A stretch of DNA of 45,847 bases from Lachnospiraceae bacterium (GTDB lineage: Bacteria > Bacillota > Clostridia > Lachnospirales > Lachnospiraceae). Made by a program: the position numbers and the translations under genes. Position 1 is the stretch's first letter, and each line of letters opens with the position of its first letter. Under the pieces are notes generated by a model, which did no database searches, was not told the DNA's origin, and saw only the letters and a list, made by a program, of their open reading frames with translations. Of the stretch, positions 24,464 through 32,408 are shown in pieces. The DNA lies in assembly GCA_022769665.1 (NCBI GenBank), contig JALEIR010000058.1, positions 1 to 45,847 of the forward strand, written 5' to 3'.

Positions 24464-25348
24464 TTACAGAATTCCGTAAACTTTCATCGCTTTCTCCAGG
24501 CGCTCTGCGTTGGCCGGTTCCATCTCGGTCAGCGGCATTCTCAGAGCCCCCGCGTTCATACCCATCAGGTTAAGTGCTTTCTTAACGGGAATGGGATTTA
24601 CCTCGCAGAACAATGCATTGCACAAATCCAAAGCCTTCAGTTGCAGTCTGCAGCTCTCCTTTACATTACCGTCTAAATAATTTTGACAGATTGCATGTGT
24701 CTGTGCAGGCGCAACATTTGACAGAACAGAGATAACTCCCAGTCCGCCAAGCGACATAATAGGCACAATCTGGTCATCATTACCGGAATAAATATCAACC
24801 TTTCCGTCGGCGATTGCTGCAAGATGAGCAATCTGGCTGATATTCCCGCTGGCTTCCTTTACACCAACAATATTCTCCACATCCCTGCAAAGTCTGACCA
24901 CCGTCTCAGGCAGAATATTGCATCCGGTTCTGCTGGGTACATTATACAACAGGCAGGGAATCTTCACGGAATCAGCTACTGCCTTAAAATGTGCATATAA
25001 TCCGTTCTGAGTTGCTTTATTATAGTAAGGACTCACCAACAGAAGTCCGTCAACGCCCATTTTCTCTGCTTCTGTAGACAAATAAATTGCTGTTTCTGTA
25101 CAATTGGAACCTGTTCCCGCAATTACAGGAATTCTTCCGGCAACTACTTTCGTGCAATATCGAATCACGTCCAAGTGCTCCTCGTGGCTCAGCGTAGAAG
25201 ATTCACCTGTGGTCCCGCAGACAATAATCGCATCCGTTCCGTTTGCTATCTGAAACTCCAGAAGCTTTTCAAACTGTTCATAATTAACTGTTCCATCCTC
25301 ATGCATGGGTGTAACAATTGCTACACCTGCTCCTTTAAAAATTGCCAT
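24464..25348 (-). CDS. dapA: 4-hydroxy-tetrahydrodipicolinate synthase
   Basis: DapA condenses pyruvate with aspartate semialdehyde, the first committed step to lysine and diaminopimelate. The 294-residue TIM barrel shows VCGTTGESSTL, the LLYNVPSRTG segment with catalytic Tyr, GVKEASGN with the Schiff-base Lys, and SGNDD. The start ATG 25348 follows CGGAGGA. It is upstream of dapB and downstream of the corrinoid adenosyltransferase gene. Whether lysine regulates it cannot be seen: no lysine riboswitch was found in the short upstream gap. Confidence 0.97.
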   Translation of the reverse strand: MAIFKGAGVAIVTPMHEDGTVNYEQFEKLLEFQIANGTDAIIVCGTTGESSTLSHEEHLDVIRYCTKVVAGRIPVIAGTGSNCTETAIYLSTEAEKMGVDGLLLVSPYYNKATQNGLYAHFKAVADSVKIPCLLYNVPSRTGCNILPETVVRLCRDVENIVGVKEASGNISQIAHLAAIADGKVDIYSGNDDQIVPIMSLGGLGVISVLSNVAPAQTHAICQNYLDGNVKESCRLQLKALDLCNALFCEVNPIPVKKALNLMGMNAGALRMPLTEMEPANAERLEKAMKVYGIL

Positions 25349-25383
25349 TTTTCTTCCTCCGTTCCTATATTGTGTATATGGCT

Positions 25384-25881
25384 CTATTCCCAGACTTTAA
25401 ATTTCACTGTCTCAATTTTGGAAACCTCATCCGCCAGCACACAAATTTCATCGCTCAGTTTAATACCCGTGAGAATCACACTGGTATCCTCACGACATTC
25501 CAGCATTGCCTTCAAATCCGCCACAGACACGATTTCCTTTTCTACGAGTCCCAGGACTTCATCCAGAATCAGCAAATCACACTCCCCTGTGGCAAGTACC
25601 TTTCTGGCAAAATTCATACCGTTACGAATATTACTGATTTCTTCAGCTTTTTTCTCCTCCGGCAATTCTTCAAAATTCTCATCCGATTTTTCAAAGCGAA
25701 ACAGCTTGATTTCCGGCTCCATCCTCCGCAGAAATTCGGAGTCCTCCAAGCCTTTTCCCTTCAGGAACTGGATAATCACAACATGTTTTCCTTCCACCGC
25801 TGCCTGAACGGCTCTGCCGATAGCTGCCGGTGATTTACCCCTTCCGTCACCCGAATAGATATATATCAACCCTTTTGCCAT
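25384..25881 (-). CDS. cobA: ATP:corrinoid adenosyltransferase, CobA/BtuR/CobO type
   Basis: A 165-residue P-loop protein of the CobA family, which adenosylates cobalt corrinoids to give coenzyme B12. The P-loop GDGRGKSPAAIGRA sits at residues 11-24; canonical members read GNGKGKTTA at the same place. The acidic LLILDEVL strand and the VILTG segment toward the C-terminus follow the family pattern. The start ATG 25881 lies behind GCGAGGTG. It stands between the SSB-like gene and dapA, with its own promoter. No other cobalamin gene is near, so a salvage role is likely. Confidence 0.88.
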   Translation of the reverse strand: MAKGLIYIYSGDGRGKSPAAIGRAVQAAVEGKHVVIIQFLKGKGLEDSEFLRRMEPEIKLFRFEKSDENFEELPEEKKAEEISNIRNGMNFARKVLATGECDLLILDEVLGLVEKEIVSVADLKAMLECREDTSVILTGIKLSDEICVLADEVSKIETVKFKVWE

Positions 25882-25920
25882 TACGCACCTCGCATTCTTC
25901 CTGCGTCATTATTACGAATA

Positions 25921-25949
25921 AGAATATCACACTTTTCGGAATTTGGCAA
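25921..25949 (-). promoter_or_regulatory. Promoter of cobA
   Basis: TTGCCA (complement of 25944-25949) and TATTCT (complement of 25921-25926) lie 17 bases apart, about 40 bases upstream of the cobA start codon. Confidence 0.55.
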
Positions 25950-25957
25950 TTACAGAG

Positions 25958-26593
25958 TCAGTTTTCTTCTTCCATCAGCTCCAATTTGCTAACGGACACC
26001 TCAAATGCTACCCTTTTTTCAACATTTTCTTCATCCAGCTTTTTCATGTATTCACGACTCTGGATTCTTCCCCATACCGCACAGCGCTCGCCGACTTTAA
26101 AGTTATTTGCATATCTGGCATTCCTTCCCCAACAGATGCAGGGAATGTAATCCGACTTTCCGTAAGGACGGTTTACAGCCAACAGCAAATCCGCAATTTC
26201 TCTTCCCAAAGGAGTCTTTCGGTAAATAGGTTCCTTACAAATATATCCGTCCAAAAAGATTTGATTCGTCTTGGAGCTTTCCTCCATCTCTTCTATAAAG
26301 CTGATTTCCCTGGCAAATACAGAAAGAACCAGCCTGTTTCTGCGCTCTTCGTGACGGTTATATGAACGGAACTGTCCGTTGATACATATCAGCTCACCTA
26401 TGTAATCCGCATTTACATCAATCAGCCGTTCAGACACCATGACAGGAATAATGTCATAGCTTTCGCTGAGGCGCTTGCATTTGACATCTACCATATAGAA
26501 TCCTTCCCCGAATATTTCGTGGCTGTAGGAAAAGCCGCTTACAATTTCCCCCATCACCGTTACCTGATTGTTTTCAATTACCTTATCTGTCAT
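25958..26593 (-). CDS. SSB-like protein with two OB folds
   Basis: A 211-residue protein that looks like two OB-fold domains in tandem: residues 1 to about 105, with VTVMGEIVSGF and ELICINGQFRSYNR, and about 110-205, with FLDGYICKEPIYRKTPLGRE and AVWGRIQSREYMKK. The second half has the SSB-like CICWGRNARYA strand. The acidic tail typical of replicative SSB is absent, apart from a short LMEEEN end. It is therefore a paralogue of SSB rather than the main one. The start ATG 26593 has AAGGGAGA upstream. Confidence 0.8.
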   Translation of the reverse strand: MTDKVIENNQVTVMGEIVSGFSYSHEIFGEGFYMVDVKCKRLSESYDIIPVMVSERLIDVNADYIGELICINGQFRSYNRHEERRNRLVLSVFAREISFIEEMEESSKTNQIFLDGYICKEPIYRKTPLGREIADLLLAVNRPYGKSDYIPCICWGRNARYANNFKVGERCAVWGRIQSREYMKKLDEENVEKRVAFEVSVSKLELMEEEN

Positions 26594-26784
26594 TTTCGTT
26601 CTCCCTTCTTACTTTTAAGACTTTTTCCGGTAACGTCCCCGCAAGGCTTTCCTCCTTCGGTTGACACTACTATTTATACAATAAATTGCGCTGATTTAGT
26701 ACTGTTTTTCATCGCGTTATTCCGCGCTTTTTCGTATTATAAGAGCATTTTGACCATAAAATAATGTCAGATGTGCGTGAATGC
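26594..26784. other. Intergenic, divergent promoter region
   Basis: About 190 non-coding bases separate the divergent SSB-like gene and the typA promoter. A TATAAT box on the minus strand (complement of 26736-26741) could drive the SSB-like gene with a leader of about 140 bases, but its -35 (TTATTT) is poor. No known RNA was recognised. Confidence 0.35.
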
Positions 26785-26813
26785 TTGCACCTGTCAAAAA
26801 AAAGTGCTATACT
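26785..26813 (+). promoter_or_regulatory. Promoter of typA
   Basis: TTGCAC (26785-26790) and TATACT (26808-26813) lie 17 bases apart; the start codon is about 80 bases downstream. Confidence 0.7.
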
Positions 26814-26894
26814 ATTTCAGTTTGAAATTCAGTGTATTTTTTTGTCATTGTCCAAAAGCTCTTTGTATTCATCGTTTTCGGACAGGAGGTATAT

Positions 26895-28727
26895 ATGAAG
26901 CAAAAGAGAGAAGACGTAAGAAACGTTGCAATTATTGCTCACGTAGACCATGGTAAAACCACCCTGGTAGACGAGCTGTTAAAACAGAGCGGTGTATTTC
27001 GTGAAGGTCAGGAAGTCGCGGAACGCGTTATGGACTCCAACGATATTGAACGCGAACGCGGTATCACCATCCTTTCCAAAAACACTGCCGTTATGTACAA
27101 AAATACAAAAATCAATATTATCGACACCCCCGGCCATGCTGATTTCGGCGGCGAAGTGGAGCGTGTACTGAAAATGGTAAACGGTGTTATTCTGGTTGTT
27201 GACGCCTTTGAAGGAGCCATGCCCCAGACAAAATTTGTTCTCAGAAAGGCTCTGGAGCTGAAGCTTCCCGTCATTGTGTGCATCAACAAAATTGATCGTC
27301 CCGAGGCAAGACCTGACGAAGTGGTCGATGAAGTTCTGGAACTTTTTCTGGAACTGGATGCAGATGATTCCCAGTTGGACTGCCCTTTTGTATATGCTTC
27401 TGCAAAAGCAGGTATCGCTTCCATGAATTCCAATGAACCCGGAACCAGTATGGAACCCCTTTTTGAAACAATTATCAATTATATACCCGCTCCCGAGGGA
27501 GACCCGGATGCAGGTACTCAGGTACTGATCAGCACCATCGATTACAATGACTATGTAGGACGTATCGGTGTGGGAAAAGTTGACAACGGTATCATCAAGG
27601 TCAATCAGGAGGTTGTCATCTGCAACCATCATGAACCGGACAAGCAGATTAAAGTTAAAGTCAGCAAATTGTATGAATTTGACGGATTGAATAAGGTGGA
27701 AGTCAAAGAAGCAGGAATCGGTTCCATCGTAGCCATCTCCGGTATTGCAGATATTCACATCGGCGACACTCTCTGTTCCCCGGACAATGTGGTTCCCATT
27801 CCTTTCCAGAAAATCAGCGAGCCCACCATTGCCATGCAGTTTATGGTAAATGATTCTCCTCTTGCCGGACAGGAAGGCAAGTATGTTACCAGCCGACATA
27901 TCCGCGACAGATTGTTTAAAGAGCTTAACACAGATGTCTCTCTCCGTGTAGAGGAAACAGATACGACGGAATGTTTCAAGGTATCGGGACGAGGCGAACT
28001 TCATCTGTCCGTACTGATTGAAAACATGCGCCGTGAGGGCTATGAATTTGCCGTCAGCAAAGCCGAAGTGCTCTATCACACCGACGAGAACGGCAAACGC
28101 ACCGAACCTATGGAACTGGCATATATTGATGTACCCAATGAGTTTGCGGGAGCAGTTATTGAGAAGCTTGGACAGCGGAAAGGTGAACTGAGAAACATGG
28201 GAACGCTCTCCGGCGGAACCTATACCCGCCTGGAGTTCTCCATTCCCGCAAGAGGCCTGATTGGCTACAGGGGTGAGTTTATGACCGACACCAAGGGAAA
28301 CGGTATTATGAATACTGTCTTTGACGGTTATGCCCCCTACAAGGGTGATATTCAATACAGGAAACAAGGCTCCCTGATTGCCTTTGAAGCAGGTGAAGCT
28401 GTCACCTACGGACTGTATAATGCTCAGGAAAGAGGTGCTCTCTTTATTGGGCCCGGGGAAAAGGTGTATGCCGGTATGGTCATCGGTCAGACCGGAAAGA
28501 GTGAGGATATCGAAGTCAATGTCTGCAAGAAAAAGCAGTTGACCAACACTCGTTCTTCCAGTGCGGACGAAGCTCTCCGCCTGACTCCTCCCAGAATTCT
28601 TTCTCTGGAACAGGCTCTGGATTTTATCGATACCGACGAACTTCTGGAGGTGACACCAACCAGTCTTCGTATTCGCAAAAAGATTTTGGATCCGCTCATG
28701 AGAAAGCGTGCTTCCATCAGAAAATAG
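26895..28727 (+). CDS. typA: Ribosome-associated GTPase TypA/BipA
   Basis: A translation-factor GTPase of the EF-G/LepA family, acting on the ribosome in subunit assembly and stress growth. The 610-residue product has P-loop [26 protein letters not shown] (G3), [10 protein letters not shown] (G4), an OB domain and the TypA-specific C-terminal domain with [15 protein letters not shown] and SLRIRKKIL. The start is ATG 26895 with CAGGAGGT six bases upstream; an upstream frame start at 26832 would lie before this site. It has its own promoter and terminator and is the longest plus-strand gene here. Confidence 0.97.
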   Translation: MKQKREDVRNVAIIAHVDHGKTTLVDELLKQSGVFREGQEVAERVMDSNDIERERGITILSKNTAVMYKNTKINIIDTPGHADFGGEVERVLKMVNGVILVVDAFEGAMPQTKFVLRKALELKLPVIVCINKIDRPEARPDEVVDEVLELFLELDADDSQLDCPFVYASAKAGIASMNSNEPGTSMEPLFETIINYIPAPEGDPDAGTQVLISTIDYNDYVGRIGVGKVDNGIIKVNQEVVICNHHEPDKQIKVKVSKLYEFDGLNKVEVKEAGIGSIVAISGIADIHIGDTLCSPDNVVPIPFQKISEPTIAMQFMVNDSPLAGQEGKYVTSRHIRDRLFKELNTDVSLRVEETDTTECFKVSGRGELHLSVLIENMRREGYEFAVSKAEVLYHTDENGKRTEPMELAYIDVPNEFAGAVIEKLGQRKGELRNMGTLSGGTYTRLEFSIPARGLIGYRGEFMTDTKGNGIMNTVFDGYAPYKGDIQYRKQGSLIAFEAGEAVTYGLYNAQERGALFIGPGEKVYAGMVIGQTGKSEDIEVNVCKKKQLTNTRSSSADEALRLTPPRILSLEQALDFIDTDELLEVTPTSLRIRKKILDPLMRKRASIRK

Positions 28728-28736
28728 CAAAAAGTA

Positions 28737-28779
28737 AGCCCCGAACATCATTATTCTGATGACATTCGGGGCTGTCTTT
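28737..28779. terminator. Terminator between typA and the sensor kinase
   Basis: AGCCCCGAA/TTCGGGGCT (28737-28745 with 28765-28773) with an inner ATCA/TGAT pair; followed by GTCTTTTAC on the plus strand and by TACTTTTTG on the minus strand. It serves both convergent genes. Confidence 0.88.
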
Positions 28780-28784
28780 TACGA

Positions 28785-30596
28785 TTACCGTTCTATTTCA
28801 ATATGCACTCTGGTTCCCTTTCCGGACTCGCTCTCTATCTGTATTGCTGCTCCCATCATTGTTTTCAGCCTGTTACAGATAGCGCTCATTCCCATATAAG
28901 AATCGTCTTCCAGCGTTATCCCAATCTCCGGTTTGTTCTCAAGTTTTTCCTGTTCGGCACTCCGGATATTCATCTGAAAACCAATACCGTCATCCTCTAC
29001 CTCAATAATCGTGGCAAATCCCTGTTTGTATGTCCTTACAGTTACGGTTCCCACTCCTTTATCCATTCTCCATGTATTTTTTACCGCATTTACTACAATG
29101 GGTTCTATGGTAAGCGGAGGAATTTTAAAATCCGTTGTCTCGATTTCATATACTGCCCTGATTCTTCGCTCAGACAGTTTCTCCTGAATATTCAAATAAT
29201 CCTTAATCTGTTCAAGCTCCCTGGAGAAGGGAATCAGTCCTTCATCCTGAAGGACCTGTAAATCCGCACGCAAAAACCGGCTGAAATCATCCAATATACT
29301 GCATGCTGTTTCCGAGTCGGTACCAATCTTCTGTTTAATTGTTCCCAGCGTATGGAAAATAAAATTCGGTTGCAGCTGACTCAATGTTGATTTCAGCAGT
29401 ATTTCTCTCTTATCCGCTTCCTGTTTCAGAAATTCCAATTTTTTAACTTCACGCCTGTACAGTTCTTCCATTCCGACAAACACCATACATACCACAATTC
29501 CATACCGAAGCAGTGAGGCTGTAGGCATCTTGGTAAAATAAAACTGAATCATTTCCAGTAGTGACAAAATCAGCAATATCGCAAATCCGGCGCATCCTAC
29601 CTTTTTCCCTTCCATCTTGCCCCGTTTATAGGAAGAGATTACATCGTAACCTATGGTAAGCACAATATTTGCCATGAGCAAATAACTTATCCAGGCAATA
29701 TCATGAAGTTCTGCGGCGCCTGCTGCAACCATACATACGTTAAATAATATATTTAGCCCTGAGACTGCAGCAATAATTTTGTATTTGCGCTTTTTACCTT
29801 CAAAGTACTCACCCAGAAACAGGCAGAGAGAAATAGGTGTCAAAAACCAGAACAGCCAGGCAAGTATCGTCACCTGCAATTCCGTATAATACTTTATCTC
29901 AATATTTACGGTTCCGAACCGTAACAGATTTCCCAAGCAGAAAAGAAGGCAGCCCAGATATGTAACCATAGCTGCATTCTCCCGCAGGCACAAAAGATAA
30001 ACGCCGTAGACAAAAAAAATCATCCCGAACAAGGTCATCAGTGTATCAATAAAATTATTAAACTGATACCGGCTCTGATTCATATAGGTAATCGGCACTT
30101 CCGAATCTGCCATATAAATTTGATTCAAAGTTCCCCCATAGTTATGATAAGGACTGGATATTGCAATTGCGATTATCTCTGTTCCTTCCGGAATCTTCAC
30201 ATAGTTGTATCCGCTCAACGGAAGCCTATCGTTTTTTAAGCTCTTAATGGTAGGTCTTTCGTAAATCAATGTACCGTCCGCGTATACTGAAAAATACTCA
30301 TTAAAGCTGGATGCATATAGCAGGCGCCCCCAATTCTCCGGTTTAATTTCGTGATAAAAGACACTCTTCTCCCCTGCCTTTGCACTCTTGATAGAGGGAA
30401 GTTGCACCTCAATCTTATGGTCATCCTCCAAAACATACCAGCCCTTTGTATAAAGCTCAATTCCGTCAATATTGCCTGAGCTGGTCTGCCATGCCGCACA
30501 TACCTTGGGAATAAAAATCACTATCAATAAAGCAACCGCTGTAATACATGCTATGACTTTCGCCTTTTTAACACTATGCATCTGCATTCGCCCCAT
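28785..30596 (-). CDS. 7TMR-DISM-like sensor histidine kinase with altered phosphoacceptor motif
   Basis: A 603-residue membrane sensor. Order: N-terminal membrane helix (about 13-30); an extracytoplasmic sensory domain to about 175, resembling 7TMR-DISM extracellular domains; seven membrane helices (about 185-385); a LytS/YesM-type His_kinase region; and a HATPase_c domain ending GTRVHIEIE. In this kinase group the phosphorylated His lies in QPHFLFN; here the segment is LQPNFIFHTL, so Asn411 replaces the His and His415 replaces the Asn. The N box reads EPIVVNAVKN instead of PLVENAIKH. The ATP lid EVEDDGIGF is kept. Start codons at 30596, 30587 or 30581 are all possible; the ribosome site is unclear. 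No response regulator gene is adjacent. Confidence 0.85.
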   Translation of the reverse strand: MGRMQMHSVKKAKVIACITAVALLIVIFIPKVCAAWQTSSGNIDGIELYTKGWYVLEDDHKIEVQLPSIKSAKAGEKSVFYHEIKPENWGRLLYASSFNEYFSVYADGTLIYERPTIKSLKNDRLPLSGYNYVKIPEGTEIIAIAISSPYHNYGGTLNQIYMADSEVPITYMNQSRYQFNNFIDTLMTLFGMIFFVYGVYLLCLRENAAMVTYLGCLLFCLGNLLRFGTVNIEIKYYTELQVTILAWLFWFLTPISLCLFLGEYFEGKKRKYKIIAAVSGLNILFNVCMVAAGAAELHDIAWISYLLMANIVLTIGYDVISSYKRGKMEGKKVGCAGFAILLILSLLEMIQFYFTKMPTASLLRYGIVVCMVFVGMEELYRREVKKLEFLKQEADKREILLKSTLSQLQPNFIFHTLGTIKQKIGTDSETACSILDDFSRFLRADLQVLQDEGLIPFSRELEQIKDYLNIQEKLSERRIRAVYEIETTDFKIPPLTIEPIVVNAVKNTWRMDKGVGTVTVRTYKQGFATIIEVEDDGIGFQMNIRSAEQEKLENKPEIGITLEDDSYMGMSAICNRLKTMMGAAIQIESESGKGTRVHIEIER

Positions 30597-30667
30597 ACCT
30601 TTGTATAGTATAATTGATAATTTATAATAATTGATTATACAAAATATCGTCCGCTATTTCAATCCCC
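30597..30667. other. AT-rich spacer upstream of the kinase
   Basis: A very AT-rich stretch with TATACT, ATTATA and several ATTAT/ATAAT blocks that may include the kinase promoter. No single best -35/-10 pair stands out. Confidence 0.35.
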
Positions 30668-30717
30668 TTGTGAGTCAAGGGGGATGAGTCAAGGGGGACA
30701 GGTTCCTTGACTCACAA
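30668..30717. repeat. Inverted-repeat element, REP-like
   Basis: TTGTGAGTCAAGG (30668-30680) pairs perfectly with CCTTGACTCACAA (30705-30717), and an inner second copy GAGTCAAGGGGGA makes the left arm a near-tandem duplication. From memory, similar GAGTCAAGG / GGACAGGTT / CCTTGACTC sequences recur in clostridial intergenic regions, but this was not searched. Confidence 0.65.
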
Positions 30718-30720
30718 CAG

Positions 30721-30884
30721 TTTTTACAAATCAGCATGGGATTTTCCGAGTTGGGCAGACAGTATTCGACTGCTTTACAATAGGACTTCCCGGGCAGCAT
30801 CCGCAGAGTCCTCGTCCAAGCCACTTCGAAAAAGCTTACGCTTTTCCTCAGTGTTTGGCTTTCGCCAAATTGTCCACTCGCAAA
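30721..30884. other. Non-coding hairpin-rich stretch between spoIVB and the kinase
   Basis: No gene recognised. It holds short stems GAAAAGC/GCTTTTTC near 30830-30846 and TTTGGC/GCCAAA near 30854-30869. An unsupported open frame in the minus direction is treated as chance. Together with the flanking elements it looks like one repeat cassette. Confidence 0.4.
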
Positions 30885-30921
30885 AATGAGGCTCATACAA
30901 GCAAGCTTGTATCGCCTCATT
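30881..30921 (-). terminator. Terminator of spoIVB
   Basis: Stem AATGAGGC/GCCTCATT (30885-30892 with 30914-30921) plus inner TACAAGC/GCTTGTA, followed on the minus strand by TTTTTG. It starts about 20 bases after the spoIVB stop. Confidence 0.8.
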
Positions 30922-30942
30922 TTACTCCTGTACAGCTTGGAC

Positions 30943-32295
30943 TCATTGCTCCAACATGTTTTCAATAAATATACCGTACCCTCTGGTACTGTCCTGGACC
31001 AGGACGTGGGTAACGGCACCGATAAATTTGCCGTTCTGAACAATCGGACTTCCGCTCATTCCCTGAACAATGCCTCCTGTGATTTCAAGGAGCTGACTGT
31101 CTGTCACCTTCAGTTCAATACCGCGGTTGACATTATCGTGATCCAGATGTACATCCGTTATCTCCACATCATAATACTTCGCGGTACCGTCCACAGAGCA
31201 GAGTATCTGTGCCGGTCCTTTCTCAATCTCCTGCTTTAGTCCGATGGGAAATGACTCCCTCACACCCATGGAAAGCCCCTTGGAATTACAGGTTCCGAAA
31301 ATACCCCGACTGCTGTTTTCGGTAATTTCTCCGAGAATATGATTGTCGGAATAAACAATCATTCCGGTCATTTCACCCGGGTTCCCCACAGTTCCTTTTC
31401 TGATATCCACAATACTCGTCTCGTAAAGAGTACCACCTTCCATATGCATCAGTGTGCTGGTATCCACATCATTAATGCCATGTCCCAAGGCTCCGAAGTT
31501 TCCCTGACTGTCGATGTAAGTCATGGTACCTACTCCCTGTGCATTGTCCCTGACCCATACTCCCATCTTGTAGGTCCCACCTGCATCCTTCTGCGGCTTC
31601 ACCTGCAAATCCATGATTTCCCCATCTCTCTCCACTGTCAGAGTTACCGAACTTCCTCCGCAATTCTCTACTTTTTTAATCAATTCATCTTTGCTGTCAA
31701 CTTCGACTCCGTCTATCTTGCGAATATAATCACCGGATTTCACTATATTTTTCCCCGGCGAATAACTCACCCCGTCCATTCCCTGAAAATCCCCGGTACC
31801 TACTACAAGTATACCGTCGGTTTTCACATAGATGCCAATGGGTTCTCCCACAGGGATAAGCTCCCGGTCTTCAATCACACGGATTCCAACCTGTTTAAAG
31901 GGCAGAAAACCAAACAATTTTACCTGCATTTGATAGGAGGATTCCGATGCCATCTTCATGGTAACGGTTCTGCTTAGGTCAATATTCACAGCCCCATCGG
32001 GAATATTACTGTGTCCCTGCTCACTGACACTGATAATTTCCGCTCTGGCGGGAACGCCGAAACGGAATGATTCTTCCTCCCCTGCACGGACATTAATGAC
32101 AGAAGGGACACTACTGTCAATATCATAGTAAATCATACCGGTCAGCACCGCACAACTGATGATAAGTACCAGCATCAGACAGGCCCGGTATATCTTCATC
32201 CGTTTCACCTTGGCTCTCCAGTTCTGTAAAAATACCACCATATTCTCTCCCGCCTGTTCCTGAATTCTCCTGTTTTCTTCTCTGTCCCTTCTCAT
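30943..32295 (-). CDS. spoIVB: SpoIVB serine peptidase
   Basis: SpoIVB is the forespore-made serine peptidase that crosses to the intermembrane space and triggers processing of pro-sigma-K in endospore formers. The 450-residue chain (from ATG 32295) has one N-terminal membrane segment (about 34-54), a PDZ domain (about 160-250) with GDYIRKIDGVEVDSKDELI, and the SpoIVB peptidase domain with the catalytic His in FGALGHGIND and the Ser in QGMSGSPIVQN. ATG 32295 has GGGAG nine bases upstream; the ATG at 32313 lacks one. It lies after recN behind a terminator, as in many Firmicutes, but spo0A, usually the next gene, is absent. Confidence 0.95.
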   Translation of the reverse strand: MRRDREENRRIQEQAGENMVVFLQNWRAKVKRMKIYRACLMLVLIISCAVLTGMIYYDIDSSVPSVINVRAGEEESFRFGVPARAEIISVSEQGHSNIPDGAVNIDLSRTVTMKMASESSYQMQVKLFGFLPFKQVGIRVIEDRELIPVGEPIGIYVKTDGILVVGTGDFQGMDGVSYSPGKNIVKSGDYIRKIDGVEVDSKDELIKKVENCGGSSVTLTVERDGEIMDLQVKPQKDAGGTYKMGVWVRDNAQGVGTMTYIDSQGNFGALGHGINDVDTSTLMHMEGGTLYETSIVDIRKGTVGNPGEMTGMIVYSDNHILGEITENSSRGIFGTCNSKGLSMGVRESFPIGLKQEIEKGPAQILCSVDGTAKYYDVEITDVHLDHDNVNRGIELKVTDSQLLEITGGIVQGMSGSPIVQNGKFIGAVTHVLVQDSTRGYGIFIENMLEQ

Positions 32296-32322
32296 CCACA
32301 CACACTCCCACATTTATACAAT

Positions 32323-32349
32323 AAAAAAAGACCCTTTCAGGTCTTTTTT
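32323..32349 (-). terminator. Terminator of recN
   Basis: AAAAAAGACC/GGTCTTTTTT hairpin with loop of about six; on the minus strand the T tract follows. About 60 bases after the recN stop. Confidence 0.85.
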
Positions 32350-32408
32350 GTTTTCATGGCTAGTATGTGAAGATTTTTACTTTTTCATTCGCAGACATCC
32401 ATCTCCTG

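Noticed and set aside
26979..28751. A 590-codon open frame on the minus strand, antisense to typA
   Set aside because: It lies wholly over typA, whose homology is unmistakable, and has no ribosome site or promoter and no recognisable protein sequence. It is an antisense-frame shadow produced by typA codon use.
30675..31043. A 122-codon minus-strand frame in the spoIVB-kinase gap and spoIVB 3' end
   Set aside because: It starts inside spoIVB in another frame and ends in the repeat element; sequence is low in protein character and shows no family. Treated as a shadow.
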